Part shown: piece after piece, positions 16,034-24,503 of the stretch
How the letters are laid out: each line of letters starts with the position of its first letter
How positions within the stretch are numbered: position 1 is the first letter of the stretch
From: CAYGDP01 sp964348665
Lineage (GTDB): Bacteria; Verrucomicrobiota; Verrucomicrobiia; Palsa-1439; CAYGDP01
Length of the DNA: 64,000 nucleotides
NCBI GenBank assembly: GCA_964348665.1
Contig: CAYGDP010000016.1
Coordinates: 15,740-79,739, forward strand
Direction of reading: 5' to 3'
Notes under the pieces: model-generated
Databases searched by the model: none
The model's input: the letters and a program-made list of their open reading frames with translations, nothing else
What the model was told of the DNA's origin: nothing
Translations under genes and position numbers: made by a program

Positions 16034-16971
16034 AGTCCATCTATAACAGCGGCAGCGAAAAGTGGAAACATTATTTCATGATGCCCAACGAAGTAATAGC
16101 CGCACCCGCCGCGATGCGTGGGACGTCGGACGATATTTTCGGTAGGCCGATAGAGCCGGTGCATGTCAAATGTCGCCGTTGTAAAGTTCTCGACTCGATG
16201 CCCTAAGTTTCTCGCAATCGTAAGCGCTTTGAGAAAGACTTCCGGCATCATCACGGCCGAGCCGAGGTTAATCACGACCCCGCCATCACCCAGCGTAGCG
16301 ACCACAGACGTGAGCGTCTGAAAATCACGGTACGTCGCCTCCCCGAGTGTCGCGCCGTTCGTCGTCGGGTGTTGATGAATGATATCGGTACCAATGGCAA
16401 TGTGAATTGTCGCCGGCGCATCAAGCCGGGCTGCGGTCGCTAGAAGACTATGTTGTTTATGCGGAAATTTTCCGGAGAGAATTGCCTCTCCAGCAGCGCG
16501 TCCAGCGCCGATCCCTCGTTTCACTCCACTTGCCAACGCTTCATTTAAAAATCGTCCGGTCTCATCCGCCATGCCAAAGCTGCCGTCGTCCAGACCAGCC
16601 TGCACATCTTCACTGGTCTGCCCGATCAGTGCCAGTTCGAAGTCGTGAATCGCAGCGGCGCCATTCGCCGCAATGGCGGAAATGACGCCGCGCCGAAGTA
16701 AATCATTGATGACCGGATTCAAACCACACTTGATTGGATGCGCGCCCATGCACAGCAACACGGTTTTCTTTTTGCGACGGGCTTTCACCGTGGCGGTGAC
16801 CAACGCGCGAAAATCCTTCGCAACCAGAATTTGCGGCAGCCTATCTAGGAATTGGCGGAACGAGCTTCCCTGTTTCCAAGGCGCGGCAAGGTCTTTCAAC
16901 TGGACTTTGCTGGATCGCTGGCGGAGTGGATAGGTTTTGACGTCCTGGAAATTCAGTTTGGGATATTTCAT
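16030..16971 (-). CDS. Deoxyhypusine-synthase-like protein of unknown function
   Basis: A 313-residue protein. GAHPIKCGLNPVINDLLRRG and ANGAAAIHDFELALIG, followed later by GGVVINLGSAVMMPEVFLKA, resemble the NAD-binding fold of deoxyhypusine synthase, including the glycine-rich turns and the NGA-IHD segment. Bacteria do not use deoxyhypusine in the usual way, so the substrate is unknown. It is coupled by a 4-nt overlap to the heptose kinase and lies in the LPS core operon, which suggests a step in sugar or core assembly rather than protein modification. I recall similar genes near heptose genes in other phyla, but that needs a search. Confidence 0.55.
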   Translation of the reverse strand: MKYPKLNFQDVKTYPLRQRSSKVQLKDLAAPWKQGSSFRQFLDRLPQILVAKDFRALVTATVKARRKKKTVLLCMGAHPIKCGLNPVINDLLRRGVISAIAANGAAAIHDFELALIGQTSEDVQAGLDDGSFGMADETGRFLNEALASGVKRGIGAGRAAGEAILSGKFPHKQHSLLATAARLDAPATIHIAIGTDIIHQHPTTNGATLGEATYRDFQTLTSVVATLGDGGVVINLGSAVMMPEVFLKALTIARNLGHRVENFTTATFDMHRLYRPTENIVRRPTHRGGCGYYFVGHHEIMFPLFAAAVIDGL

Positions 16972-16974
16972 CGG

Positions 16975-17838
16975 TTACTTGTGGCGGCCGCGAAGGCCGG
17001 TTTTATCGATTGGTTGATGGACGGTGGGAGCAGTTGCTCCGGAGAAAGTCGTTTTGGTCGGAATGGCTCCTTCAATGCGCATCAACTCGGCTTTTACGCT
17101 GCCGACCGCAATCTTGGCAATCATAATCACGGGGATTTTTCGCTCATCGTCAGTGACCCAAACCGTCATTCCACCGCCTTCCCGTGCGAAGATCGTTTCA
17201 AAGTTAGACGATGGCACAACGCGGATGGCTGGAAACCGCCCGACGTGCAGGATGGATATCATTTTTTTCTCGTGGCTGCGCATGGTCACCTCGCCAACTT
17301 TATCGCTGCTGATGGCCGCGAATTTTTGTTCGGTATTGGGTCGGAGCGGTTGGGTTCGCAAGAAATAGATCGTGGAAAATCCGTCTTGAACGGGTCCCGG
17401 CAGATCAAATGTTTTCGTTTTCTTCGGCGTGATAATTTCCCCGGATTTCCTGTCGTAATCGAGGGTGGTTTTTCGCTGCCGTTGGTGCCGCCCTTCGCGG
17501 CGATCTTCGACGAAACTGCGGGAATAGAGGCCGTCCGCGTCGAGAAACGTTTCTACCGTGGATTTTACAGGGTAGATTTTGGAGATGAAACTGTTGGACA
17601 TAATTGTGCCAACGATATGGTAAGCCGGGTGACCGCCTAATTCGATCAGCTCTTTTACCTCCAAAGTGGCAGTGCCAACCTCGAGAATTCCCCAGAATAT
17701 TTTGTAGTGCAGTTTTTCCCCCACCCGAAACGGCAGGGTTGGTGGCGAAGTGGAGGCAGGAGTCTCCCCGGCTACGCTCGTCAAGAGCGAAGCAAATCCA
17801 ATCAACCAGGTGATTAGGGCTGCTCGCAACACGCGCAT
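16975..17838 (-). CDS. DUF3108 periplasmic protein
   Basis: A 287-residue exported protein with signal peptide MRVLRAALITWLIGFASLL and a cleavage region near SVAGET. The mature part reads LPFRVGEKLHYKIFWGILEV, the typical DUF3108 start, with the later pattern VKSTVETFLDADGLYSRSF. Family members lie near LPS or outer-membrane genes and probably form a beta-rich lipid- or cell-envelope-binding barrel, but no function is proven. The ATG at 17838 is chosen for the signal peptide; an upstream ATG at 17883 would overlap pcm. Confidence 0.8.
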   Translation of the reverse strand: MRVLRAALITWLIGFASLLTSVAGETPASTSPPTLPFRVGEKLHYKIFWGILEVGTATLEVKELIELGGHPAYHIVGTIMSNSFISKIYPVKSTVETFLDADGLYSRSFVEDRREGRHQRQRKTTLDYDRKSGEIITPKKTKTFDLPGPVQDGFSTIYFLRTQPLRPNTEQKFAAISSDKVGEVTMRSHEKKMISILHVGRFPAIRVVPSSNFETIFAREGGGMTVWVTDDERKIPVIMIAKIAVGSVKAELMRIEGAIPTKTTFSGATAPTVHQPIDKTGLRGRHK

Positions 17839-17870
17839 AGCGTAGCCCGACTCCACACACGCGTCAAATG

Positions 17871-18518
17871 CTAACTTTTCCATCCGTGCTTGCCGAGGAG
17901 AGGCACGAACATACAAATGCCGTGACGGGTTAGTTGGGTTTTGCCGCCGTGTTTTTCGAGTAGAACCAATTCTTGCTGACGACGGTCACCGATCGGAATC
18001 ACTAGCCGTCCACCTTCCGCGAGTTGTTCGATGAGCGGCGGTGGGATCTCGTGCGCGCCGGCGGAAACAATGATGGCGTCGAAAGGCGCAGCTTGCGGCC
18101 AGCCGAGAGTGCCATCGCCAAGATGCAACTCGATGTTTTCGATTCCGAGGGCGTAGATGTGGTCCCGCGCCGTTGGCAGAAGATTTGGATTGGTTTCGAT
18201 GGAATAGACGAAATTGGCTATCAGAGAAAGAAGAGCGGTTAGGTAGCCGGAACCAGTGCCAATTTCCAATACACGATCCGTGGATCGCAATCGCAGGGAT
18301 TCCATCATCATCGCCACGATGTAGGGTTGTGAGATGGTTTGGTCTTCGCCAATCGGAATGGGATGGTCGGCGTAGGCTTCTTCGACGGAAACCTGTGGAA
18401 TGAATTTGTGGCGCGGGACGCGATGAAAGGCGTCGAGGATGGCTGGGTCGCAGATGTTCCGAGCACGAAGTTGTTGTTCGATCATTTGTTGACGATGAAA
18501 TAACGTCGAGGCGCTCAT
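17871..18518 (-). CDS. pcm: Protein-L-isoaspartate O-methyltransferase
   Basis: A 215-residue class I methyltransferase that repairs isoaspartyl residues in aged proteins using SAM. The PCMT motifs are clear: RVPRHKFIP, ISQPYIVAMM (substrate loop), VLEIGTGSGYLTALLS (SAM motif I) and FDAIIVSAGAHEIP (motif II). The ATG at 18518 overlaps the upstream glycosyltransferase stop by 4 nt and is preferred to an ATG seven codons earlier. Confidence 0.93.
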   Translation of the reverse strand: MSASTLFHRQQMIEQQLRARNICDPAILDAFHRVPRHKFIPQVSVEEAYADHPIPIGEDQTISQPYIVAMMMESLRLRSTDRVLEIGTGSGYLTALLSLIANFVYSIETNPNLLPTARDHIYALGIENIELHLGDGTLGWPQAAPFDAIIVSAGAHEIPPPLIEQLAEGGRLVIPIGDRRQQELVLLEKHGGKTQLTRHGICMFVPLLGKHGWKS

Positions 18519-19183
18519 TGGGATTTTCGGCAGCGCCACAGCATCTTAAAAAAACGGATCGAGTCGCGAACAGGGCGAATCTTGCTCGGTGCTCCCGCAT
18601 AGATGGTGGCGATGGGCACGGAATCGATACGATGGCCTTTGCGGCTCAATTTGATCAACATTTCTTGCTCGGCTTCGTAGTTGCGAGTTTGAAGGTTCAT
18701 ATCGGCAATCGCCTTGCGATGTAACATCCGAAATCCACATGAACAATCCGGGATGGCTTGTCCTGCGGTTCGTGTGAGCAGCCATGACATAAAATAGTTG
18801 GTCAGCTTGCGAGCGAGCGGCATCGTTCGCACGTCGTTCATGCGATTGCCCAGGATGATCGTTGCGCCGGATTTTTCATGCGTTTCAAGAAATCGTGGGA
18901 TCTCTCGAGGGTCATGCTGCCCGTCGGCATCGAGAAAGATAAAGAGATCCGCGTCCGTCTGTAGCACCGCCTCGATTCCATTGAGGATTGCCGCGCCTTT
19001 CCCAAGGTTTTTGGGATGTTCGACTACCTTCGCGCCAGCTTGTCGAGACACGGACGCCGTATTGTCTACCGACCCGTCATCCACCACCCAGACTTCGGAT
19101 ACATATTGCCGGGCTTGTTCGATGACCGGACCGATGCGCTCGGCTTCGTTGAATGCGGGGATGAGTGCGATGGCTTTGGGCAT
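18515..19183 (-). CDS. Family 2 glycosyltransferase (polyprenyl-phosphate sugar transferase-like)
   Basis: A 222-residue GT2 protein without membrane helices. IALIPAFNEAERIG is the nucleotide-sugar site, WVVDDGSVDNTA and FLDADGQHDP contain the metal-binding Asp residues, and CSCGFRMLHRKA fits the acceptor region. Its size and single domain resemble the DPM1/undecaprenyl-phosphate mannosyl- or glucosyltransferase group. Lying next to LPS genes, it may make a lipid-linked sugar donor for envelope glycans. The donor is not identifiable from sequence. Confidence 0.85.
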   Translation of the reverse strand: MPKAIALIPAFNEAERIGPVIEQARQYVSEVWVVDDGSVDNTASVSRQAGAKVVEHPKNLGKGAAILNGIEAVLQTDADLFIFLDADGQHDPREIPRFLETHEKSGATIILGNRMNDVRTMPLARKLTNYFMSWLLTRTAGQAIPDCSCGFRMLHRKAIADMNLQTRNYEAEQEMLIKLSRKGHRIDSVPIATIYAGAPSKIRPVRDSIRFFKMLWRCRKSQ

Positions 19184-19186
19184 AAA

Positions 19187-20119
19187 TCAGTGGGGTTGGT
19201 TTTCTCGTAACGTTTGCACCCCGGCTTGGAACGCGCGCCGCTGCGCTTCCACGTCTTCCTGAAGATCCCAGAAGTCATTGAAAATAAACCATTGGGTTGG
19301 GTATTGGCGGATCGCCCACTCCAGTTGGCGCGCGACCGCATCCAGTCCTTCTTGCATTGCCACCGGATTTCGTTTTTTGACCCAGATGGGATCGCCGAAA
19401 AACAGGCAAAACGTATCGCCGGGATTGCGGACCATGAATGCCGGGAGGATCGGCGCACCGCTGACTTGCGCAAGACGCACCGGTCCGTGCGGTAGCCGCG
19501 CAGGTTTGTCGAAAAAATCCACAGTGCTGCGATTGGCGGTAAAATCGCGGTCACCGGCCAGCGCCACGATTTCGTTGCGTCGTAACGCTTCGAGGCAGGC
19601 GCGCGCGGCATTCCCCATTGGTATCACATTCAATCCGCGAGCCATTCGTTGACGTTGAAAGAGCGCGTTTAATTTCGCGCCAGGCTGCACCAGTGCAACC
19701 ACGCTCGTCCGGTATCCATGCGCCGCGAGTGTGCCCCCCCCCATTTCCCAGCTTCCAAAATGAGCTGTCACGACGATCAACCCGCGACCATGCTGAAGCA
19801 GGTCGTCGAGTTTTTTTCCGTCGCGCACCGTGACCATGGATTTGATCTGATCGTTGGTCAATCGGTGAAAGCGAAAAAACTCGACCACATGTTTGCCGAA
19901 ATTGTGGAACGATTCGCGGGCGAGCACCCGTAGTTCGTGATCGGCAAAGACCTGTCCTTCACAGGCAAATACGTGCCGCAAATTGGCGATGATTCCGCGC
20001 CGGCTGGCGGGTTTAAACAGATAAAAACATTCACTCAACCGCAGCCCGACCCAGTAGGCAAACGGGCGCGGCAAATAGCTTGCGATGATTTGGGCGAGCC
20101 GATACAGATAGTATTGCAT
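19187..20119 (-). CDS. LpxL/HtrB-like lipid A acyltransferase
   Basis: A 310-residue membrane-associated acyltransferase. TAHFGSWEMGG contains the HxxxxE-type catalytic pair, LAGDRDFTANRSTVDFFDKP is the second family motif, and PAFMVRNPGDTFCLFF the third. It would add a secondary acyl chain to Kdo2-lipid A, although short members of the family in the PVC group may act on other lipids. It stands 3 nt from the glycosyltransferase gene and 33 nt from the aminotransferase. Confidence 0.85.
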   Translation of the reverse strand: MQYYLYRLAQIIASYLPRPFAYWVGLRLSECFYLFKPASRRGIIANLRHVFACEGQVFADHELRVLARESFHNFGKHVVEFFRFHRLTNDQIKSMVTVRDGKKLDDLLQHGRGLIVVTAHFGSWEMGGGTLAAHGYRTSVVALVQPGAKLNALFQRQRMARGLNVIPMGNAARACLEALRRNEIVALAGDRDFTANRSTVDFFDKPARLPHGPVRLAQVSGAPILPAFMVRNPGDTFCLFFGDPIWVKKRNPVAMQEGLDAVARQLEWAIRQYPTQWFIFNDFWDLQEDVEAQRRAFQAGVQTLRENQPH

Positions 20120-20152
20120 CGGACGAATCCTACCACATTGCGCGGCTTGGCG

Positions 20153-21370
20153 CTATGACGTGGCCATATGCAGAACTTTCTGAATCCTGCGCAACGCTTC
20201 TTTGAGCCGAGCCTCCGGCTGGACGGTAGCAAACCGCACGTAGCCCTCGCCGTATTCTCCAAAACCCGTCCCCGGCGCGCTACCAACCCCCGCTTCCTTG
20301 ACCAGAAGCGATGCAAACTCCAGCGAGTTGAGCGTGCTAAATTTCAGGGGAAGATGCGCCCAGATGTAAAAGGTGCTCTTGGGTTGTGGCACGTCCCAAC
20401 CAATCTGGTTTAGTCCGCGCACGAAAAAGTCGGTGCGATCCAGATAGGTTTTGACGGTTTTTTCCATGTAATCCTGCGGGCCGCTCAAAGCCGCGACGCC
20501 AGCGAGTTGCGCTGCCGGGAAAATGCCAAAATCAATATAGCTTTTGGTCTTGGCAAGCAATGCCAACACACGCTCGTTGCCGACCGCGAACGCCAGTCGC
20601 CAGCCCGCCATGCAGTAGCTCTTCGAGAACGTATGGAACTCGATCGCAACATCCCGCGCGCCGTCCGCTTGCAAGATGCTGGGCGCGTGTTTCGGATCGC
20701 GAACGAAATCCGAGTAGGCAAGGTCATGCGCGAGGATGATGTGATTTTTGCGGCAATAATCCACGACGTCCTGGAAAAATCCTGCGTCCGCAATGGCGGT
20801 TGTTGGATTGTGGGGATAGCCGAGAATCATCAGCTTGGATTGCCGCAAGATGTGGGTGTCCACCTTGTTCAGTTGCGGTAGATAATTGTTCTCTGCGCGC
20901 AAAGGCATTTGGAACAACAACCCGCCCGCCATGATGACGCCATTGAAATGCACCGGATAGGCGGGGCTGGGAACAAGTGCGATGTCGTCCGGATTCAGCA
21001 GCGCCAGGGACAGGTGGGCCACGCCTTCTTTCGCTCCGATCAATGGAAGCACTTCCTTGTCAGGATTGAGAACGACGTTAAATTTCTTCTCGTACCAGGC
21101 GGCGATAGCGCGGCGAAATTGCTTTTCAATCTCCCCACCCGCGCGCGAGTATCCGTGCACTTCCTTGCGATGTACCGCCTCGCTCATCGCCTCGATGACG
21201 TGCGGCGGCGGCGGAATGTCAGGAGACCCCATGCCAAGATCAATCACGTCCTTTCCTGCGGCGCGTGCTTGTGCCTTCGGGTCGTCCATGATGGTAAACA
21301 GATACGGCGGCAACCGTTTCATCCGGTTGGCAGCGACGATAAACTCTTGCTCCAGCTTCTTTTTCTTCAT
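20153..21370 (-). CDS. Class I PLP-dependent aminotransferase (alanine/aspartate or LL-DAP type)
   Basis: A 405-residue fold-type I aminotransferase. VIDLGMGSPDIPPP opens the family pattern, GYPHNPTTAIADAGFF binds the substrate carboxylate and PLP ring, HDLAYSDFV has the PLP-contacting Asp and Tyr, and TFSKSYCMAGWRLAF carries the Schiff-base lysine. The overall pattern (N-terminal KRLPPYLFTIM) matches AlaC and LL-diaminopimelate aminotransferase relatives. The exact substrate cannot be told. It overlaps lipA by 4 nt. Confidence 0.88.
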   Translation of the reverse strand: MKKKKLEQEFIVAANRMKRLPPYLFTIMDDPKAQARAAGKDVIDLGMGSPDIPPPPHVIEAMSEAVHRKEVHGYSRAGGEIEKQFRRAIAAWYEKKFNVVLNPDKEVLPLIGAKEGVAHLSLALLNPDDIALVPSPAYPVHFNGVIMAGGLLFQMPLRAENNYLPQLNKVDTHILRQSKLMILGYPHNPTTAIADAGFFQDVVDYCRKNHIILAHDLAYSDFVRDPKHAPSILQADGARDVAIEFHTFSKSYCMAGWRLAFAVGNERVLALLAKTKSYIDFGIFPAAQLAGVAALSGPQDYMEKTVKTYLDRTDFFVRGLNQIGWDVPQPKSTFYIWAHLPLKFSTLNSLEFASLLVKEAGVGSAPGTGFGEYGEGYVRFATVQPEARLKEALRRIQKVLHMATS

Positions 21371-22326
21371 GGTTTCCTACTCAAGACAAAATCATCCGCG
21401 TGATACGAACTGCGCACCAGCGGTCCTGCTGCCACGTGCGTGAATCCCATCGTTCGCGCTTCGTCGCCCCACACCGCAAATCGCTCAGGCGGCACGAACT
21501 CCGACACAGGCAAATGCCGAAGCGTCGGCTGCAGATATTGTCCGATCGTGACAAGATCACAACCGACGCTTCGCAAATCGGCCAGCGCTTCCCGCACCTC
21601 TCCTTCCCGCTCGCCAAGCCCCAACATTAGACCAGATTTTGTGAAAATTCCAGCCCCTTTTCCAGCACGTTTGGCATACGCTAAAACCTCCAATGATCGT
21701 TCGTACGTCGCCCGCCACCGCACGGTCGGCGTCAATCGGCGCACCGTCTCGATGTTGTGATTGAACACATCCGGCCGCTCCGTCAGCACGGTTTCAATGC
21801 CATCTTGCGATCCATTGAAATCTGGCACGAGCACTTCGATCACAATCTCTGGAGAACGCTCCCGTACCGCTCGAATCGTTCGCGTAAAATGCTCAGCGCC
21901 ACCATCCGCGAGATCATCGCGCGCCACCGCCGTGATGACCACGTGTTTCAGCCCCATCCTCGATATCGCCTCGGCAACGCGTTGCGGTTCGTCGGCTTCC
22001 AGAGGAAACGGTTTATCCGTCTGTACCGCGCAAAATCCGCACGCTCGTGTGCAGCGATTCCCCGCAATCATGACCGTTGCCGTCCCGCGACTCCAACATT
22101 CCGATCGATTCGGACACTTCGCGCTCTCGCAAACCGTCTCCAGCCCAAGCTCGTCCAACAGCCACATCGTCCGTATAAACTGCGGGTCACTCGGCAGTTT
22201 TACTTTGAGCCACGGTGGTAGGCGTTTGCGAGTCGCCTCCGGATTTTTCAATTTTGTAGGCTGCGCGCCCCCGCGCGGCGAGTGATACAATTCTCCAGCT
22301 TCGCTCTGAATTTGCTGATTTGTCAT
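21367..22326 (-). CDS. lipA: Lipoyl synthase
   Basis: A 319-residue radical-SAM enzyme that inserts two sulfurs into octanoyl chains on lipoyl domains. CESAKCPNRSEC binds the auxiliary [4Fe-4S] cluster and CTRACGFC the radical-SAM cluster; the C-terminal RSSYHAD is the family's serine-containing motif. The first 30 or so codons are unusual: positions 22255-22280 form a REP-type palindrome of the same family as those around the RAYT gene, translated as SPRGGAQP. The start is either the ATG at 22326, with the repeat inside the coding region, or a TTG at 22251 just past it. Confidence 0.93.
   Translation of the reverse strand: MTNQQIQSEAGELYHSPRGGAQPTKLKNPEATRKRLPPWLKVKLPSDPQFIRTMWLLDELGLETVCESAKCPNRSECWSRGTATVMIAGNRCTRACGFCAVQTDKPFPLEADEPQRVAEAISRMGLKHVVITAVARDDLADGGAEHFTRTIRAVRERSPEIVIEVLVPDFNGSQDGIETVLTERPDVFNHNIETVRRLTPTVRWRATYERSLEVLAYAKRAGKGAGIFTKSGLMLGLGEREGEVREALADLRSVGCDLVTIGQYLQPTLRHLPVSEFVPPERFAVWGDEARTMGFTHVAAGPLVRSSYHADDFVLSRKP
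22255..22280. repeat. REP-type palindrome inside the 5' end of lipA
   Basis: TGTAGGCTGCGCGCC on one side and CGCGCGGCG on the other match the TGTAGGC...CGGCG ends of the REP units at 11.2-12.1 kb. It keeps the lipA frame open. Confidence 0.65.
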
Positions 22327-22410
22327 TCGAGTCGCAAACTATCATCCTGTTTCTTGCCATTCAATTCAGAAACACTGACGCGTGTGTTGATTCTTTATGC
22401 ATCGTCGGAG

Positions 22411-22447
22411 CTTTCTTGGAGTTTGAATTTTGGTGCTTGGAGTTTTC
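22411..22447. repeat. Dispersed TTGGTGCTTGGA-type repeat fragment
   Basis: GGAGTTTGAATTTTGGTGC and the following TTGGAGTTTTCC, between the lepA stop and the lipA start, resemble the repeat at 47223-47370 that forms the 5' end of the cytochrome gene. Such TTGGTGCTTGGA spacers recur in uncultured PVC genomes. Confidence 0.5.
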
Positions 22448-22458
22448 CTCCGCCTTCC

Positions 22459-24255
22459 CTACCCTGCTTTCAGCACTTCGATAAACGCTTCTTGTGGGAT
22501 GTTCACTTTGCCGACTTGTTTCATCCGCTTTTTTCCTTCTTTCTGGCGCTCGAGCAATTTCCGTTTCCGCGAGATGTCGCCGCCATAACATTTTGCCGTT
22601 ACATCGCGACGCATGGCCTTGATGTTTTCGCGGGCAATAATTTTGCCGCCGATCGCCGCCTGAATCGCCACTTGATAGAGCTGTGAGGGGATTACTTCTT
22701 TCAGCTTCGCCGCCAACGCCCGCCCGCGGAATTCTGCCTTCGACCGATGCACGATGCACGAGAACGCATCCACCGGCTCGTTATTCACCAGCATTTCCAA
22801 TTTTACCAATTCGGATTCCGTGTACCCGGTCTGTTCGTAGTCCATCGAGCCATAGCCGCGCGTGATGCTCTTGAGCTTGTCATTGAAATCCACCAACACT
22901 TCGTTTAGCGGAATCGTGCAGGTCAACATCACGCGCCGCGTATCCAGCGACTCGGTTTTGGTGCATTGGCCGCGTTTTTCCTGCACCAATTGCATTACGT
23001 CACCGATCTGTTCATTGGGACTGATGATAAAGGCCCGAATCATCGGCTCTTCAAAAAAGCCGATCTCGGCGGGGTCAGGCAGATACGCGGGGTTCTCCAC
23101 CATGACCGTGTCCCCGTTCGTTTTCGTAATGCGATAGGACACGCTCGGATAGGTTGCGATCAGGTCCAGATTGTACTCACGGCGCAGTCGTTCCTGGACA
23201 ATTTCCATGTGCAAGAGACCGAGAAACCCGCAGCGAAATCCGAATCCGAGCGCGATGGAATTTTCCGGCATATAGGAAAACGCGGGATCATTGAGCTGTA
23301 GTTTTGCCAAACCCGATTTCAATTGCTCGTAATCTCCTCCATCCAGCGGATAAATTCCGCTAAAGACCATCGGCCGCGCATCGAGAAATCCGGGTAACTG
23401 TTCTTTGGCGGGCCGCTTCGACTCCGTCACGGTTTCGCCAATTTTTACCTCGGCCAAACTGCGGATGTGCGCAGCGAGATACCCCACGTCGCCTGTCTCC
23501 AAAACGTCACATTGGACCTGCTGCGGACGAAAAACGCCCAGTTCTTCCACTTCCAAATCTGTTCCCGAACTCATCAACCGGATTTTGCTCCCCTTTCGCA
23601 ATTCTCCACTCACCACACGGATATACGGCTCGACCCCACGATATTGATCGAACACCGATGCGAAAATCAATGCCCGCAAAATGCCGTCTTCATGAATTTT
23701 CGGTGGTGGAATGCGCTGAATGATGGCATCGAGAATTTTATCCACGCCCTCGCCGGTCTTGCCGCTGGCCGGGATCGCGTGCTCGCGGGGTATCGCCAGG
23801 ATTTCTTCCAACTGATTCAATGATGCTGCCACGTCCGCATTCGGCAGATCAATTTTGTTGATGACGGGAATCACCGCCACATTTAATTTCATCGCCAGAT
23901 GCGCGTGCGCAACGGTTTGCGCTTCGACTCCCTGTGATGCATCAATCAGCAGCAGCGCCCCATCGCACGCTGCCATGCTGCGCGAGACTTCGTACGCGAA
24001 ATCCACGTGCCCCGGCGTATCAATCAAATTCAGCTCATACTCTTCCCCGGCAGGCGACTTGTATCGCATGGTGACCGGGTGCGCTCGAATCGTAATCCCC
24101 CGCTCCCGCTCCAAATCCATCGCGTCAAGAATCTGTTCGCGCATCTGCCGCACCTCGATGGTTTTGGTGATTTGCAGCAGGCGGTCGGCAAGCGTGGATT
24201 TTCCATGATCCACGTGGGCGATAATGCAAAAATTGCGTTTGTGCGCGATGTCCAT
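22459..24255 (-). CDS. lepA: Elongation factor 4 (ribosomal back-translocase)
   Basis: A 598-residue translational GTPase. The ATG at 24255 gives MDIAHKRNFCIIAHVDHGKS, with the P-loop and G1 motif AHVDHGKST; DTPGHVDF is G3 and NKIDLPNAD is G4. The LepA-specific C-terminal domain ends the protein (KMRRD-type basic tail, GGDISRKRKLLERQKEGKKR). It helps stalled or mistranslocated ribosomes recover. It heads the 12-gene minus-strand cluster that runs down to pyrG. Confidence 0.96.
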   Translation of the reverse strand: MDIAHKRNFCIIAHVDHGKSTLADRLLQITKTIEVRQMREQILDAMDLERERGITIRAHPVTMRYKSPAGEEYELNLIDTPGHVDFAYEVSRSMAACDGALLLIDASQGVEAQTVAHAHLAMKLNVAVIPVINKIDLPNADVAASLNQLEEILAIPREHAIPASGKTGEGVDKILDAIIQRIPPPKIHEDGILRALIFASVFDQYRGVEPYIRVVSGELRKGSKIRLMSSGTDLEVEELGVFRPQQVQCDVLETGDVGYLAAHIRSLAEVKIGETVTESKRPAKEQLPGFLDARPMVFSGIYPLDGGDYEQLKSGLAKLQLNDPAFSYMPENSIALGFGFRCGFLGLLHMEIVQERLRREYNLDLIATYPSVSYRITKTNGDTVMVENPAYLPDPAEIGFFEEPMIRAFIISPNEQIGDVMQLVQEKRGQCTKTESLDTRRVMLTCTIPLNEVLVDFNDKLKSITRGYGSMDYEQTGYTESELVKLEMLVNNEPVDAFSCIVHRSKAEFRGRALAAKLKEVIPSQLYQVAIQAAIGGKIIARENIKAMRRDVTAKCYGGDISRKRKLLERQKEGKKRMKQVGKVNIPQEAFIEVLKAG

Positions 24256-24503
24256 AGACAAAAAAAGTGACTGGAGACTGGTGACTGGAACCGGAGTGAG
24301 GTCCGACAACCAGTTGCCGAGCGCGAATCACCAATCTTCAGTCGCAGACAACCTATATCCTCTTACCGCCTTTCCGTCAATGGTTGCGAAGCGGGAAAGA
24401 CCGAACCGGAAACCAAGGACCGGAGATATTCGTGTCACCATGACCACCAAAAAAGAGCGACAGGAATTTTGCCCTTTCTTGATTATGCAACCGGTTTTCG
24501 CCA

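Noticed and set aside
24256..24503. Gene or RNA between lepA and the phosphohexomutase
   Set aside because: The stretch holds A/T-rich spacer repetition (GACTGGAGACTGGTGACTGG type) and no supportable coding or RNA structure.
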